A stretch of 64,000 bases of DNA, taken from positions 1 through 64,000 of the forward strand of contig JAEWPQ010000013.1 in the NCBI GenBank assembly GCA_023460575.1, read 5' to 3'. Under the pieces are notes generated by a model. It worked only from the letters and a program-made list of their open reading frames with translations, made no database searches and was not told the DNA's origin. Shown piece after piece: positions 16,510 through 28,100 of the stretch (within the stretch, counting starts at the first letter, position 1; every line of letters begins with the position of its first letter). The translations under genes and the position numbers were made by a program. The DNA comes from Bacillota bacterium. Lineage in GTDB: Bacteria; Bacillota; Clostridia; Lachnospirales; Lachnospiraceae.

Positions 16510-19500
16510 ATGAAAGGAAATGGAAAAAGAGTTATTTGCCTTTGTTTAGCTGTTGTCATTGCAGTAACTACGGTAGGGTATGCTCCACCATGCTTTGCAC
16601 TTACTGAAATGACAACAAAATCAAGAATGGAAGAAGCGATGAAAGCACTTGCTTCTCCATCTGAAGCTGAAGCAGAGAGAATTGTGTCAGAGCCGGCTAC
16701 CCCGTCAGAGGCAGAGATTCCCACGGTAGATCCGGAAACGATTGAAATGCCAGTAACAGATCCGATAGATATTGCTACGCCGTCTGAAGCAGCTGAACCT
16801 GCTTTTACGGATATAAAAAAAGCGTTAGCAGCTTCCCTTCTCACTTTGGTCCCTTCTTCCAGTTCCCTGGGAGATATCTGGAATTCATGGTCCGGTAAGA
16901 CAAGCTTTGAATTTCTTAGTGGGAGCCAGGGAGAGGGAACAGAGGAAAAACCATATCTGATTAAAACGAAAGCACAGCTTATGGGACTATCCGAACTGGC
17001 AGCTATGGATATGACAGTGCCGGATGCGGAAGGTGCCGATTATGCCGGAGATTATTCCGGATGTTACTTCGCCTTGGGAGCGAACATTGACCTTCAGGGA
17101 GTGGACTGGATTCCCATTGGCTTTTATCAGGACTCTTTTGAAATGGCCGGGGAAGTCTCCCATACATTTAATGGATTCTTTGATGGCAATGGAAAGACTA
17201 TTAAGAACTTAAAACTGACTTCCTTTGCCGGTTATAACAACGTAGGATTTTTTGGATCGGTATCCAATGCAAACATTCATGACCTGACCATAATCCCGGT
17301 CAGCAGCTCCATAAAAGGAAATGACCGGACCGGTGTGGTGGCAGGATATGCAGAAAACAGTGAGATTCGTAACGTGACGGTAAAAAATGCAGATATCAGT
17401 TCCACTGGAATATCTGGGGGAATTGCGGGAGAGATCAGTGGTACAGTCATTGAGAATGCTATCTGTGAAAAGGTCATGATTGATGCTAAAGGAGGAAATG
17501 AGGTTATATATGCCGGAGGGATTACCGGGGTTGCTTCCAATTCCTCTATCATTGACTGCGAGGTATCTACCGGCACAGGAACTACTGCAAGAATCCAGGG
17601 AACCGGATACGTTGGTGGTATCGTAGGGTATCAGAACGCTTCGAATGTTTTTAACACCCATGTAAGCGGAACCATTGGAGGTTATCACTCCACCGCCATC
17701 GGAGGAATTACAGGTAAATATGCAGCCGGGAAAATAAAAGTGGCACGATTTGAGGGAACCATCGGAAACTCTCAGCTTGGTTCCATGGCAAGGGAAGGAA
17801 CCTTTATCGGAACCAGACAGGGAGCTGCAACAAACTTTAACTACATAGAAGATGTGGCGTATTTATTTACTGATACGGAGAGTAAGATAAATGCCAATGT
17901 CTGCGGTTCAGAAATCATTGATGATAACGATTTTGCTTACTCTGCCCATATCGGTTACTGGCATACAGGAGATCTTTACTATACGCTTGTTCAGGGCGGA
18001 GTGCAAAAGACTATGTCGGATCAGTACTTTTATGAAGAACTGGAAAGAGGCATCCAGACCGTTCTTGATGAGGAGTCAGGAGACTATACCCTGGATCACT
18101 TTGCACCAGATTCTTTGGGCAGGCCCGTAAGAGGATATCTTTTAAATATCAATCAGATTGATACCATAGCAAACGGCCAGAACTTTTATGACATTGCCAC
18201 GTTGGAAGTACGGGGGAGTTCCCAGTATTCCAAACCCCTTGATAAAGAAAACAGAGGAGCCATTGCAGCTGGTTCGGTGGTTACGGTAACAACAGCACCA
18301 AAAAATACAGATACAGAAAAATTCCAGATCGAAGGCTCTCCTTTCTATATGAATAGTAAGGGATTCAGAAAGAACAGTACCTATTCCGACAGCAGCCATG
18401 CTTATGTATTTACCATGCCGGAGGAAAATGTAACCGTCTCTGCACTCTATAAGAAGGTGGCCGTATCAGTAACGGTAGATCCTGATAGTTATACCTTCGC
18501 AGTTGTTCAGACCAGGACCGGAAACCGAAAAACCCCGGTAATAACGACAGAGATTAAAAACAAGGAAGGTAAGCTGATCGCCCGGTATATCAATGGTGTG
18601 TTAATAAAAGGAACTGAGGTGCAACCGATAAATATCAAGGCTGTGATTGATGCCAACAATGACGTAGCGGACAGCCGGGTGAAATGGAGTATTGACGATC
18701 CCCAGCTCATTGAACTGGCAAAAAACAATGATGAGGAAACAGACGGATATACCTCACAGTCAGCGAGTCTGTCAGTCAATCTTTCCTCCTCCTTCTTTCA
18801 AACCATTATAGCGGATGCAGAAAAGAAACAGGCAGATGAGAACTTCCAGTATAAAATTCCTAATACGATTTACGGAGCTGGACACCAAAATGGTGGAGTT
18901 GCAGTTTTAACGGCGCAGACCAGACCTTCCACTTCCTTTGAAGGGAAACCCTGTACTGCCAACTGCAGAATCAATGTCACGTTCCAGATCATTGACAATA
19001 CCTTAGTTGCAACGGAAGGAGCAGTCCTTGATAAACAGGCGCTTACCTATACCGTGAGAAGGACTCTGAGTGGGAATCGGACCAATCCACAGGAAACGGT
19101 TACAGTAACAGCTCCCCAGTCTTTAACTGCAACGTTCACCCCGGACTTCTTCTCTAAAGATGAAGTGGTATGGACCAGTTCCGATCCAGTTGTCGTACAA
19201 GTGACGCAGGATAATGAGGCATACCGTGAAGCATCGGTTTCCGCTTTAAAGGATGCCGCATGGATTCGTAACATCATGTCTACCGACAACGGAATAAAAA
19301 GCAATGATCCCTATGCGAAGGTATCGGGAAATGGAAGCCGGGATGCAGTCATTACAGTTGATGGAAAAGATAAGCTGGGGAATAAAGCATCTGCTGTCTG
19401 CCATGTAAGTATCAACTTTGTAACGGATGACCTGAGCAGAGTGGTCCCGGAAGAAATTACTCTGAATGAGAAAGAAATATCCTATAACCTGAACTATCAG

Positions 19501-20676
19501 ATGGCTGGAGATATCCATTCACAGATTACAGATAAAAAAGGTTTTGCTACTAAGAAACTGTCTGTAACGGTTCTTCCAGATCTTGATGACTCAGCGGAAC
19601 ATAAGCCCTATGACCGGACTGTAATCTGGGTCACCTCTGATCCGGAAGCAGTATCCGTTGATGAGCAGGGAAATGTAACTCCAGTTGATGATGCTGCCTG
19701 GATCAATGAAGCACTTCGCAAAGCTCCTTACCGGGGAGAAAAGAATGTGGCGGTTACGGCTGCTACAAGGGATGGAAAGAAAGTGGGCACCTGTCTGGTG
19801 AAACTTACATTCCAGGCAGAATGCCTGGAGGCAGATCGAAACGGTGAGACATTTGATCTGGTACTGACCAAAACAGGAAGAAGATCCAACCCTGCTTACA
19901 CCTGGAGCGGTATGGAAGCAAAGAAATTCTCTGCTTTTGTTTATCCGGAAAATAGGGAGAAAAAGAAAATCCAGTGGCGGTCCTCTGATTCAGGAACCCT
20001 TTCCGTAGATTCAGAAGGGAATGTCAGAGCCGTTGTAATTAATGAGAAACAGGAGTTAATTGCTGGCTGGATCAATGAGATACTGAGAAAATCACAGTAC
20101 TCTGGAAGTACAAACGCTTTTGTTTATGCAGAAAGCAGTGATGGAAAGCTTTCTGATTCAATCCAGGTAAAATTAAATTTAAAAGTCATTGATAATACGA
20201 CTTCTGGAAGCAGCTCCGGCGGTGGCGGTGGTGGGGGAGGCGGTGGTCGCTCCGTAGGAGTAACGGCTGCAGGAAATATCAAAGGACCAGCAGCTGCCTC
20301 AGGTGCAATCACCGGCACCTGGACCCAGACTGGAAATGGGAAGTGGATCTTTGCTTCCGACCGGACCTATACCGATGAATGGGCATACATTAGTAACCCA
20401 TTTGCAACGGGAGATCAGGAAAAGGCTTCCTGGTTCCGGTTTAATAAAGATGGATTTATGGTAACAGGCTGGCAGACAGATGCAGATGGAGTTATATTCT
20501 ATCTAAAAGCAGCTTCTGATGGAACGCAGGGACAGATGCTTAGTGGCTGGCAAAATATAGATGGAATCTGGTACTACTTTAACCCGGTTTCTGATGGAAC
20601 AAAAGGGAAGCTGCTGACCAATACAGTTACACCCGATGGTTTTATGGTAAATGAGAAAGGCCAGTGGATATCATGA
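16510..20676 (+). CDS. large secreted protein with GLUG-like and Ig-like repeats and C-terminal cell-wall-binding repeats
   Basis: This 1388-residue protein starts with a signal peptide (about 1-31). A Glu/Pro-rich stretch (40-100) follows. Residues about 130-440 are GLUG-type repeats (NNVGFFGSVSNANIHDL, GGIAGEISG, VGGIVGYQN). At least four Ig-like repeats follow (about 640-1225) with the recurring core V-x-W-x-S-x-D-P and DAAWI/AGWINE. A poly-Gly linker (about 1238-1249) leads to aromatic wall-binding repeats (WTQTGNGKWIF, GIWYYFNPVSDG) and the end TPDGFMVNEKGQW. Such proteins act as adhesins or wall-bound scaffolds. GGGAG precedes the ATG. The C-terminal module closely matches the N-terminal module of the upstream protein, so the two probably bind the same wall ligand. 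Confidence 0.82.
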   Translation: MKGNGKRVICLCLAVVIAVTTVGYAPPCFALTEMTTKSRMEEAMKALASPSEAEAERIVSEPATPSEAEIPTVDPETIEMPVTDPIDIATPSEAAEPAFTDIKKALAASLLTLVPSSSSLGDIWNSWSGKTSFEFLSGSQGEGTEEKPYLIKTKAQLMGLSELAAMDMTVPDAEGADYAGDYSGCYFALGANIDLQGVDWIPIGFYQDSFEMAGEVSHTFNGFFDGNGKTIKNLKLTSFAGYNNVGFFGSVSNANIHDLTIIPVSSSIKGNDRTGVVAGYAENSEIRNVTVKNADISSTGISGGIAGEISGTVIENAICEKVMIDAKGGNEVIYAGGITGVASNSSIIDCEVSTGTGTTARIQGTGYVGGIVGYQNASNVFNTHVSGTIGGYHSTAIGGITGKYAAGKIKVARFEGTIGNSQLGSMAREGTFIGTRQGAATNFNYIEDVAYLFTDTESKINANVCGSEIIDDNDFAYSAHIGYWHTGDLYYTLVQGGVQKTMSDQYFYEELERGIQTVLDEESGDYTLDHFAPDSLGRPVRGYLLNINQIDTIANGQNFYDIATLEVRGSSQYSKPLDKENRGAIAAGSVVTVTTAPKNTDTEKFQIEGSPFYMNSKGFRKNSTYSDSSHAYVFTMPEENVTVSALYKKVAVSVTVDPDSYTFAVVQTRTGNRKTPVITTEIKNKEGKLIARYINGVLIKGTEVQPINIKAVIDANNDVADSRVKWSIDDPQLIELAKNNDEETDGYTSQSASLSVNLSSSFFQTIIADAEKKQADENFQYKIPNTIYGAGHQNGGVAVLTAQTRPSTSFEGKPCTANCRINVTFQIIDNTLVATEGAVLDKQALTYTVRRTLSGNRTNPQETVTVTAPQSLTATFTPDFFSKDEVVWTSSDPVVVQVTQDNEAYREASVSALKDAAWIRNIMSTDNGIKSNDPYAKVSGNGSRDAVITVDGKDKLGNKASAVCHVSINFVTDDLSRVVPEEITLNEKEISYNLNYQMAGDIHSQITDKKGFATKKLSVTVLPDLDDSAEHKPYDRTVIWVTSDPEAVSVDEQGNVTPVDDAAWINEALRKAPYRGEKNVAVTAATRDGKKVGTCLVKLTFQAECLEADRNGETFDLVLTKTGRRSNPAYTWSGMEAKKFSAFVYPENREKKKIQWRSSDSGTLSVDSEGNVRAVVINEKQELIAGWINEILRKSQYSGSTNAFVYAESSDGKLSDSIQVKLNLKVIDNTTSGSSSGGGGGGGGGGRSVGVTAAGNIKGPAAASGAITGTWTQTGNGKWIFASDRTYTDEWAYISNPFATGDQEKASWFRFNKDGFMVTGWQTDADGVIFYLKAASDGTQGQMLSGWQNIDGIWYYFNPVSDGTKGKLLTNTVTPDGFMVNEKGQWIS

Positions 20677-21165
20677 AAAGGGCTGGTGTAAAAATGCTTC
20701 TTATTCGTGCTGCTATTTGCAAAATATGTTTTTTACCGGTTTGATTGAGTTTGGAAACTAATCGATAGTATAAGTCGGTAAATCAAAAAAGCAACTCCTC
20801 TGCATGAACTGACAGATTTCATTAATTGTACTGCATTTGTTAAAGCAGGAGAATTAATAGAAATTATTTTCGTCAAGGTATGAGAGTATTAGTTTCAGGA
20901 AGAATTCAATTCACTTAAAAAATTAAAGAAGCTTGTACATTGACAAACGAATATGTTTAACCGATAGAAAAATAGCATCTAATATTCTGATTAACAAAGT
21001 CAAAGTGGTATTATCATAATTAATCGATATGAACGGAACTAAGTTCCCCTCGTTAACATATTAAAATTGATTCTAATACTCCGACCTTAAGTTTAGTAAC
21101 AAATCAATCGAAAATTTGAAAATCATCCCATAATATGTTATATTTATTAGAGTAGGTGAACAGCA

Positions 21166-21225
21166 ATGACAAAGGTACAAAAAAATAACCACCCCCGCCG
21201 ACCAAAGTGGTATGGTTATTTTTAA
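21166..21225 (+). CDS. 19-residue peptide whose 3' end forms a terminator hairpin
   Basis: ATG 21166 has AGGTGA 6 nt upstream and encodes MTKVQKNNHPRRPKWYGYF before TAA. The codons from 21181 on are themselves a hairpin: AAAAATAACCA (21181-21191) pairs with TGGTTATTTTT (21213-21223). A tiny ORF merged with its own terminator recalls the 3' ends of type I toxin transcripts, but the peptide is basic rather than hydrophobic. It may also be just a terminator. Confidence 0.3.
   Translation: MTKVQKNNHPRRPKWYGYF
21181..21223 (+). terminator. perfect 11-bp terminator hairpin
   Basis: The stem is AAAAATAACCA with TGGTTATTTTT, with further CCAC/GTGG pairing inside. It works on either strand because A and T runs flank it symmetrically. 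Confidence 0.7.
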
Positions 21226-21355
21226 AAGATAATTAAATATTTTGGAAGCGGCTCTGTGGAGTTGGCTACCCGTTGTACCTTTTGAATATCACGAATTAAT
21301 AAAGTTGTCAAATCTGATTATTATAAATAGACTAGATTTAAAGGGAGGAATTGAG

Positions 21356-22087
21356 ATGAAAAAGAGATTATTAGGAGCATTGTTATCAGCAGCACTTTCA
21401 TTAACGATGGCCACACCAGCATTTGCGGAAATTATCTGGACTCCGGATAAGCTTCCGGCTGGGTATACAACAAATGAATGGGAAAATAAGGATTTTAATT
21501 TTTATTCTGGCACAGCTATAAAAAAAGATACTTATACGTATTATGTTAAAGATTTGCATGGGAATTTTATGAAAAATGCGAATTTTGCTGGTGGGTCAAG
21601 AACAGATGAAAATGGAATTCTAATCCATGCAGATGGTCATGTCGTTTCCTATGGTTCAGAAGAGGGATTAATTGAATATGCAAATGCACAATCTTATGAA
21701 CCATCAATCTGGCATCAAAATATTGAAAAATCTACTAATGTAAATGGTATAAGTAACTATTGGTATGGAACAAATAAATATGGTTGTAATATGACTAGCG
21801 TATGGCAATGGTTAATGACTGCCCCTGATGGAACTAAAGACGGTCTAAAGTATGCTTACTGTTTTAATGAATATGGTTATCTTTATACTAATACCATCAC
21901 CCCAGACGGATATCGGGTCAACGAGCTGGGTCAGCTAATGATCGATGGAAAGGTTATGACAAGAAAAAATAATGACGTTACTCCGTGGTATGGTTTTGTA
22001 AGATTTCCAATAGGAGCATTAGGGTATGACTATGAGTCCAGTGAAAGGGCAGCGCAACTTTGGGGAACTCCTAATCCTTTCTTTTAA
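21356..22087 (+). CDS. secreted protein with a cell-wall-binding-like C-terminus
   Basis: This is 243 residues from ATG 21356, with AAAGGGAGGAA 6 nt upstream; the longer frame to 21242 adds residues ahead of an evident signal peptide and is rejected. The signal peptide ends ATPAFA (about 24). The body is aromatic and polar. Near residues 165-210 it carries YAYCFNEYGYLYTNTITPDGYRVNELGQ, written here across two motifs: an aromatic repeat and the TPDG-x-x-VNE module shared with the two upstream proteins. The N-terminal ENKDF segment recurs in the giant adhesin just downstream. Its role is unknown; it is probably wall-associated. It has its own terminator. Confidence 0.75.
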   Translation: MKKRLLGALLSAALSLTMATPAFAEIIWTPDKLPAGYTTNEWENKDFNFYSGTAIKKDTYTYYVKDLHGNFMKNANFAGGSRTDENGILIHADGHVVSYGSEEGLIEYANAQSYEPSIWHQNIEKSTNVNGISNYWYGTNKYGCNMTSVWQWLMTAPDGTKDGLKYAYCFNEYGYLYTNTITPDGYRVNELGQLMIDGKVMTRKNNDVTPWYGFVRFPIGALGYDYESSERAAQLWGTPNPFF

Positions 22088-22116
22088 ATAATAATCAAAT
22101 AAATTTTAAATCCTTC

Positions 22117-22155
22117 AAAAGACTATCGGTTGATCCATAATCGGTAGTCTTTTTT
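22117..22155 (+). terminator. Rho-independent terminator
   Basis: AAAGACTATCG pairs with CGGTAGTCTTT (one G-U), followed by TTTTTG. It separates the small secreted protein from the giant adhesin. Confidence 0.8.
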
Positions 22156-22180
22156 GTTGTAAATTAGAGGATGAAAAAGA

Positions 22181-25100
22181 ATGAAAAAACTGTTACAACG
22201 ACTTGAAATAAAAAGAAGAACCGCTGGTTTTATGGCTGTCATTTTGGCTATTATGGCATTCTTGCCTTACTTTCCCAAAAGCCTAGTCTCCCTTGCGGAC
22301 TATGCACAGCTTATTGAAACGGTTTCCATGCCATCTTGGGATGCCAGCAACTATGGGGCAAATAACAGTTATGGCTATATCCCGACGGGGTTGATGTATG
22401 AAAACAAAGACTTTCATCTGGGATCGGCTGTGTCAGAAGGAAATTTCCCCGCGGGTACCAAGCAGTATCTTGTAAAAAATAATCTGTCAAGCGAAAGTGA
22501 ATATGACGAGTTTGATAAAACTTTCATCTACTGTGTACAGGGACATACCGAAAATGCCATGATTCATCTGGGTAGTCAAGCATTTTTAGATGGCTATTGG
22601 TCGCCTAATGCTAGACCTCCGCTATTTCCAAAAAAAATCGGTGATGATGCAAGAGAAAAGTTTAACTTTCTAATGAATGTATATGCCAGCTACATGGGAC
22701 GTAATGACAGTGTAGCGGCCTGTAATGATGCCAATACCAGCACAGCTAAATATATTGTTTCAGCTGTTATTAACTGGGTTGCAGCTGATGACTGCGCCTT
22801 TACTGGAACCGACTTAAAAACCGATTTAGAAATCTTCCAGAGCAGTGATGATTATAAAGCAGTGCTTAAACAAATAAACCCTAATGCAGTGGGAGATCGT
22901 TCTGTATATAATCAGATGTCAAGTACCCAGATTCCGGAGGAGTATAAGGCGAAAGGCTGTAATAACTGGGCAGATTGGATGTTTGGCATGGTATGGGATG
23001 CTGCAACTATCACTAAGAAACTTGATTCAGATGCAGAAGAAACTGTTTACTATGCCAAAACAAACCATGCGACAGATACCTATACCGTTACTGTCCCTTA
23101 CCCTAATGAAGCGATAAAGGATTATTATCAAAAGTTTTTAGCCAAAGACTTATATGGGGATTGGGCTTACAGTGGTCCTACCAATGCTGGGCTGGTCTTC
23201 ACTTCAATGACTGGGGAAGTACCTGAAGATGGAAAAGGAATTGCAACACTCTATTGGGCCAATCCCAATCAGGACGGGTTAGAACTGGCAAAAGATATTG
23301 GTTCAGCACAACTTGCAACCTTTAAATTTTATACTAGAAATCCACTTAGTTCTGATCCAAACGGATATGCCTTTGACATTTCCCAGACCTACTTTGCTTC
23401 CAAGATGGACAAAGACTTAGAAGTCCATGTCCGTGTTGGTTTTGCCGGAAAAGCAGAGATTCAGCGCTTTAAATATACAGAAGGATTTGGCGCCAGCTAT
23501 AACGTAGGTCTTAACACCTTTGATTCCGAAACAGGAAAGCCCCTTGCAAATACTCACTGGGATATTCTAGAAAAATTTGATGATTCCCAGCTTGATGATA
23601 CGGATTTAGATTTAAGAGGAGCAAGAGATTATTCCTCAAACTTAGGTTCTTTAACCGATACGTCATGGGAAGAAGACGAAGGGAGTGATGATGCCAGAAT
23701 CTCATTAAATTACAACGGGGATACCGGGCTTAACGATTCCGAATCAAACCGTTACAATCAGGCCAATTCCTCCGGTACCCAGTTTGAAACTTGGGACGAT
23801 CCGGAAAAAGATCCCTGTAATGCAGATAAGCACATTACGGATTCGAATGGTGTTCTTCACTATGTAGATTCCAGAGGAAACATTCACAGTAAAATTGCTC
23901 ACTCGGATGCCAGAAATTACACCTACTTAAAGGGGTATTGCAGTGGGCATCCAGCCCCGGTCATTGAATACCTGGAGGTACCGGAGCCGGAATATGATGA
24001 AGAAACTGGAGAACAGACCAATGAGGACGAAATTGAAGAGGTGGAGGAAGCCAATCAGGAGATGCATGACAGTGCATGGGTGAAATGGCTGGAAGGGGTA
24101 AAAGAGTGTGAAGATCATGTAAAACAGGGCGGTTTCTTTCATGCCATCGACCCAACCGGAAAGACTCAGAAAAAGGCTTTGGAAGAGGACCGTGATGAGT
24201 TTTACAAAGAGTTCATTTCTCTAAAGTATCAGTATTCCGCTAAAGAACTCCTCCCAGCTCCAGGTTACTCCCTTCATGGAAGCCACCCGGATGATATTCC
24301 GTTAGAATGGAGAACGGTTACGTCAAGTGAGTATAAGGATTATGAATCTTCCGGACTTGATCACGACAGCAGTAGTAGTGATCCTGATTTTGAAAATGAC
24401 AGCTTAACAGACAGTACGTTCAGTTTAAAATCATCACCGTCTCAGGAAAGTTCGCAGTTTGTCAGCTTTGGATCAATGGACCATTTAGACGGAATGGATC
24501 AGGAACTTACCCTGTCTGACTCTGAAACAGTTTTAAAGGAAGAAGTTTCCGACCCAGAGGAATCAAGTGAATCGGGAACCGAAGCAACTGAGATTGTAAC
24601 CGAGGAACCGGAGGAAACACAGTCGGAAGTTATAGAAGAAACAGAAATTGAGAAAGAGACTGAAACTCAAGCAGAAACCGGAGCCGAGACAGAAGCAGAA
24701 ACGGAAGCGATTCCAGAAACAACTACGGAATCTGAAACGACAGCAGAATCAATCCAAGAGGTAGAAACTGAGATTCAAACAGAGACTAAGACACAAGCCG
24801 AATCAATAGCTCCCACTTTGGAAACAGCTCGGGTAAAGAAAAAGATAGCAACCGATTCTCTGGCAAAGGCAGTTTACGCGGAAGTAACGTTAACCGGACT
24901 TTTGGAAAAAGTAGTAAAAGGTGTGAAGCTTTCGGCATCAAAAGTAGTTTCACTTTTTTCCCGAACTGCTACCTCTGATGAGGATTCTGGAAGCGGAAGT
25001 TCCCTTTATTACCTGCCGGAATCTACCGATACAGACCGCCTTTCCCCGCTGTCTTCCTCCAATACAGACTGGACCTTTACCGTTTATGATCACCGAACAG

Positions 25101-28100
25101 AAGGAGATGTCCATTTTAATAAAAAGGATATTGACTTAAAGTCAGGGGAATCCGCTTCTTATGATGCCTACGGAGATGCACAAGGGGACGGAACCTTAGA
25201 AGGAGCTGTTTACGGGTTATTTGCTGCAGCCGATATTCCCCATCCAGACGGACATTCCGGTGTGGTATTTCAAAAGGACGATTTAGTATCAGTGGCCACA
25301 ACGGACCGAAACGGGGATGCCAGCTTCCTTTCCATTACCCAGGTACCGGGTTATACCTTTAATTACCAGACCGGAGCCATTGAAAAGACGGCCAACAATT
25401 GGGCAGACCATGCACCCAGAAATCTTTATACCGGAATGGCAGCTGCGGTAGGAAAAGAATCCGATGCAGAACGTTTTATCGGCCATACCTCATATGGCAG
25501 TAGCATTTCCTTAACCGACAGCCGTAACGAAACGGCTTCCGGTTATGAAAAGTTATCCTCCAATCAGGGAAGGGACAGCACTGGGGAGAGCAGTCACTCC
25601 TATCCAATAGAAAACAATGAAAACTTAAATGGAAACTGCTGGATTGGGCGCCCCTTAATCGTCAATGCAGACGGAACCCAGTACTACATAAGAGAACTGA
25701 CCAGATCAGAGGGCTACGAACTATCCGTTTATGGAAAAGATGCTTCTGTTTCTAACCGGGAAGCGTTTCAAAGCGGAGGAAGTCCATCAGCAGAAGGAAC
25801 GGTATCTGCCAGTACCTTGGATATTAACCGTGCAAAGAAAGCAAACACCTTTACGGTAAATAGCAGTGGCACCACAAACGGTTATCAGATTTATGCAAAC
25901 AATATCCCGGAAGGAGCTTCCTTTTACCGGACAGAAAGCAAGGTGGTAGAAGATCCGAATGGAACTCATACGGAGTATGTTTATACCAGTAAAAATGCCA
26001 TAGCAGACGAAGAGGGCGCCAAGGTTGTTATAAATGGTTCCTATGTGGAGGCAAACGTTGGGGATACCATTTCTTTGCCAAATGGAGAAACAGCCATTGT
26101 CACTAAGGTGTCCGATCCGGAGTATGACTTTACCGCAGTACGTCCTTCCAATGCTCTGCGCTATACTATCCCCACCTTTTCAAACCTGGAAGATACCGGA
26201 GATTTATCAGTGAATGTGAATTCCGTTTTACAAAAGGCTTCCTTTAAGGAGCCAGGTGAAGGAGCGCCATGGATGATCATTCCTTTGGAAGGAGATACCT
26301 TTGAGGAACAGGCAGAAAGCCTTTATAAAGGAATGGAAGATGCCGGTCTTTCCGTATTCAACTGTCTGAGAGTTGAGGAGATTATAGATGGGAAAGCGGT
26401 GGTCCGTTATTCCTACCGTGTGGGAAGCACCATTGCCTCCAGTTTATACGATGAGGCATTAAAGTTAATTTATATAAAAATGGATATCCAGTATGAAATA
26501 AATGGGATAACGGTTTCTGGTTATTTTTATGTTCCATACAAACCGGATCAGCTGGAGGATTATACCGAAAACACCAATGGATTTATCACCTACGTAAAAG
26601 TAAAAAGCGGAGCGCTGTTGCAGACAAAGGCAGTTTATCCAGAGGATTTAACTACTCTTACAGTAAAAGAAAATTCTGCTCATACCTACTGGGTCTATGC
26701 AAAAGGAGAATCAATCCGGAATAGCGATGGAAGTATTAAGACCGTATTGGCAGAAAAGGAAGTCCAGGTAAGTCCGGGATATGATTTAAAGGACGTGGAC
26801 ACGCCGGTAGATACCGTGTATGACGGAAAGGGCTATACCATCAATGTTGAGGGGAGTGAGGGGACGGAGACTACAGACTATAAGATCACTTATAGTTATG
26901 ATCTGATTTCCGGAACCTATAGCACACCCCAGGAATATGCCCTCTATTATGGAAATATTTCCGTATCTCCAAACCTTTCAAGTGCGGGAACCTATATCGA
27001 AGCGGTTACTCTCCGCTATGATAAGAATCAGCTGTATGCAGATGGAGGAACCCGTAACAACAGCATTTCCGTTGTAGAACGGTCCATCATGCAAAAGGTA
27101 AAGATTACGAAGGACATAGAGGTAAATGCAGGCGGGACATACGACAATAACACCTATGCAGCAACCGGCCATGAGGATTATTTCACTGAAAGTGGTGGTG
27201 GAACTGGAGCGAATACAGCATATTTAAAAAACTTCCGCTTTAAGGCTTACTTAAAATCAAACTTGGAACGGCTTTACCGGGCAGAAGATGGAACCGTGAC
27301 GTGGCAGGATCGGAATGGAAACACCGTGGATATCAATGCCTACCGGGACAAGTTCCCAGAAAAGGTCCAGAAGCTTTATACCAGAGTTGATTATCAGACA
27401 AGACCAATAGCAAAGGATTCCAACGATGCAGCCATAGCCAATACGGAACTTTACAGTTATACCAATGATCTTATCAATGCAGATCAGAACCCAAGTTATA
27501 CGGTAATTCTTGAAAGTGGAAAAGACGGTTATCGCTATGATAAGTTCTTTGATGCGATAAAAGTTGCCAATGAGGATCAATGGGACCGGACAGAGAATAA
27601 TAGCAGTTCTTTCAAACCATTTGCTTTTATTAAAAAGCTCCTCTTTGGAATAACCGGAGGGGAAAAAGAGTATCCCGTCGTACATAACAATACGGATATC
27701 GAAAATAAAATCAATACTTCAGATACCGCAAAAGATAACGCCCTTCGTTCCGATCAAGTCCGCCAGTTTGCCATCACCTGGTACTTAGAGACGGAAGTTG
27801 CGAAACTGGTAAAGGAAAATCAGGCAGGAGAAACAGAAAGTGCTGCAGGAAATGAAAACTACCCGGATCAGATTTATGATCAGGCTCTGGCCAGTGCCAT
27901 AAAAAAAGCGGAGAACTACCTAAAACCATTTATCACTTATGACTTTGATGAGATTTATTCCATTGCTTGGGACAGTGAGACAGACGGCGGAAAGGACAAA
28001 GACAATACAACGTTGAGTGCAGATTTAGAAGATCCCGGAGCCGGTTACTGCTACGGAATATCGGAATACCTCCCTTACGGCACCTATGTGACCGTGGAAC

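Larger units (their letters stand above)
20677..21355 (+). other. 680-bp gap with decayed sequence and one tiny ORF
   Basis: No ordinary gene is seen. A frame near 20790-20875 (TPLHELTDFINCTAFVKAG, then TGA) looks like coding debris without a start. The only well-formed signals are the 19-codon ORF and hairpin at 21166-21225. Confidence 0.4.

Noticed and set aside
24520..24840. Repeat array, first taken for a possible CRISPR or minisatellite
   Set aside because: It is an in-frame Glu/Thr-rich stalk region of the adhesin with irregular codon repeats and no spacers.
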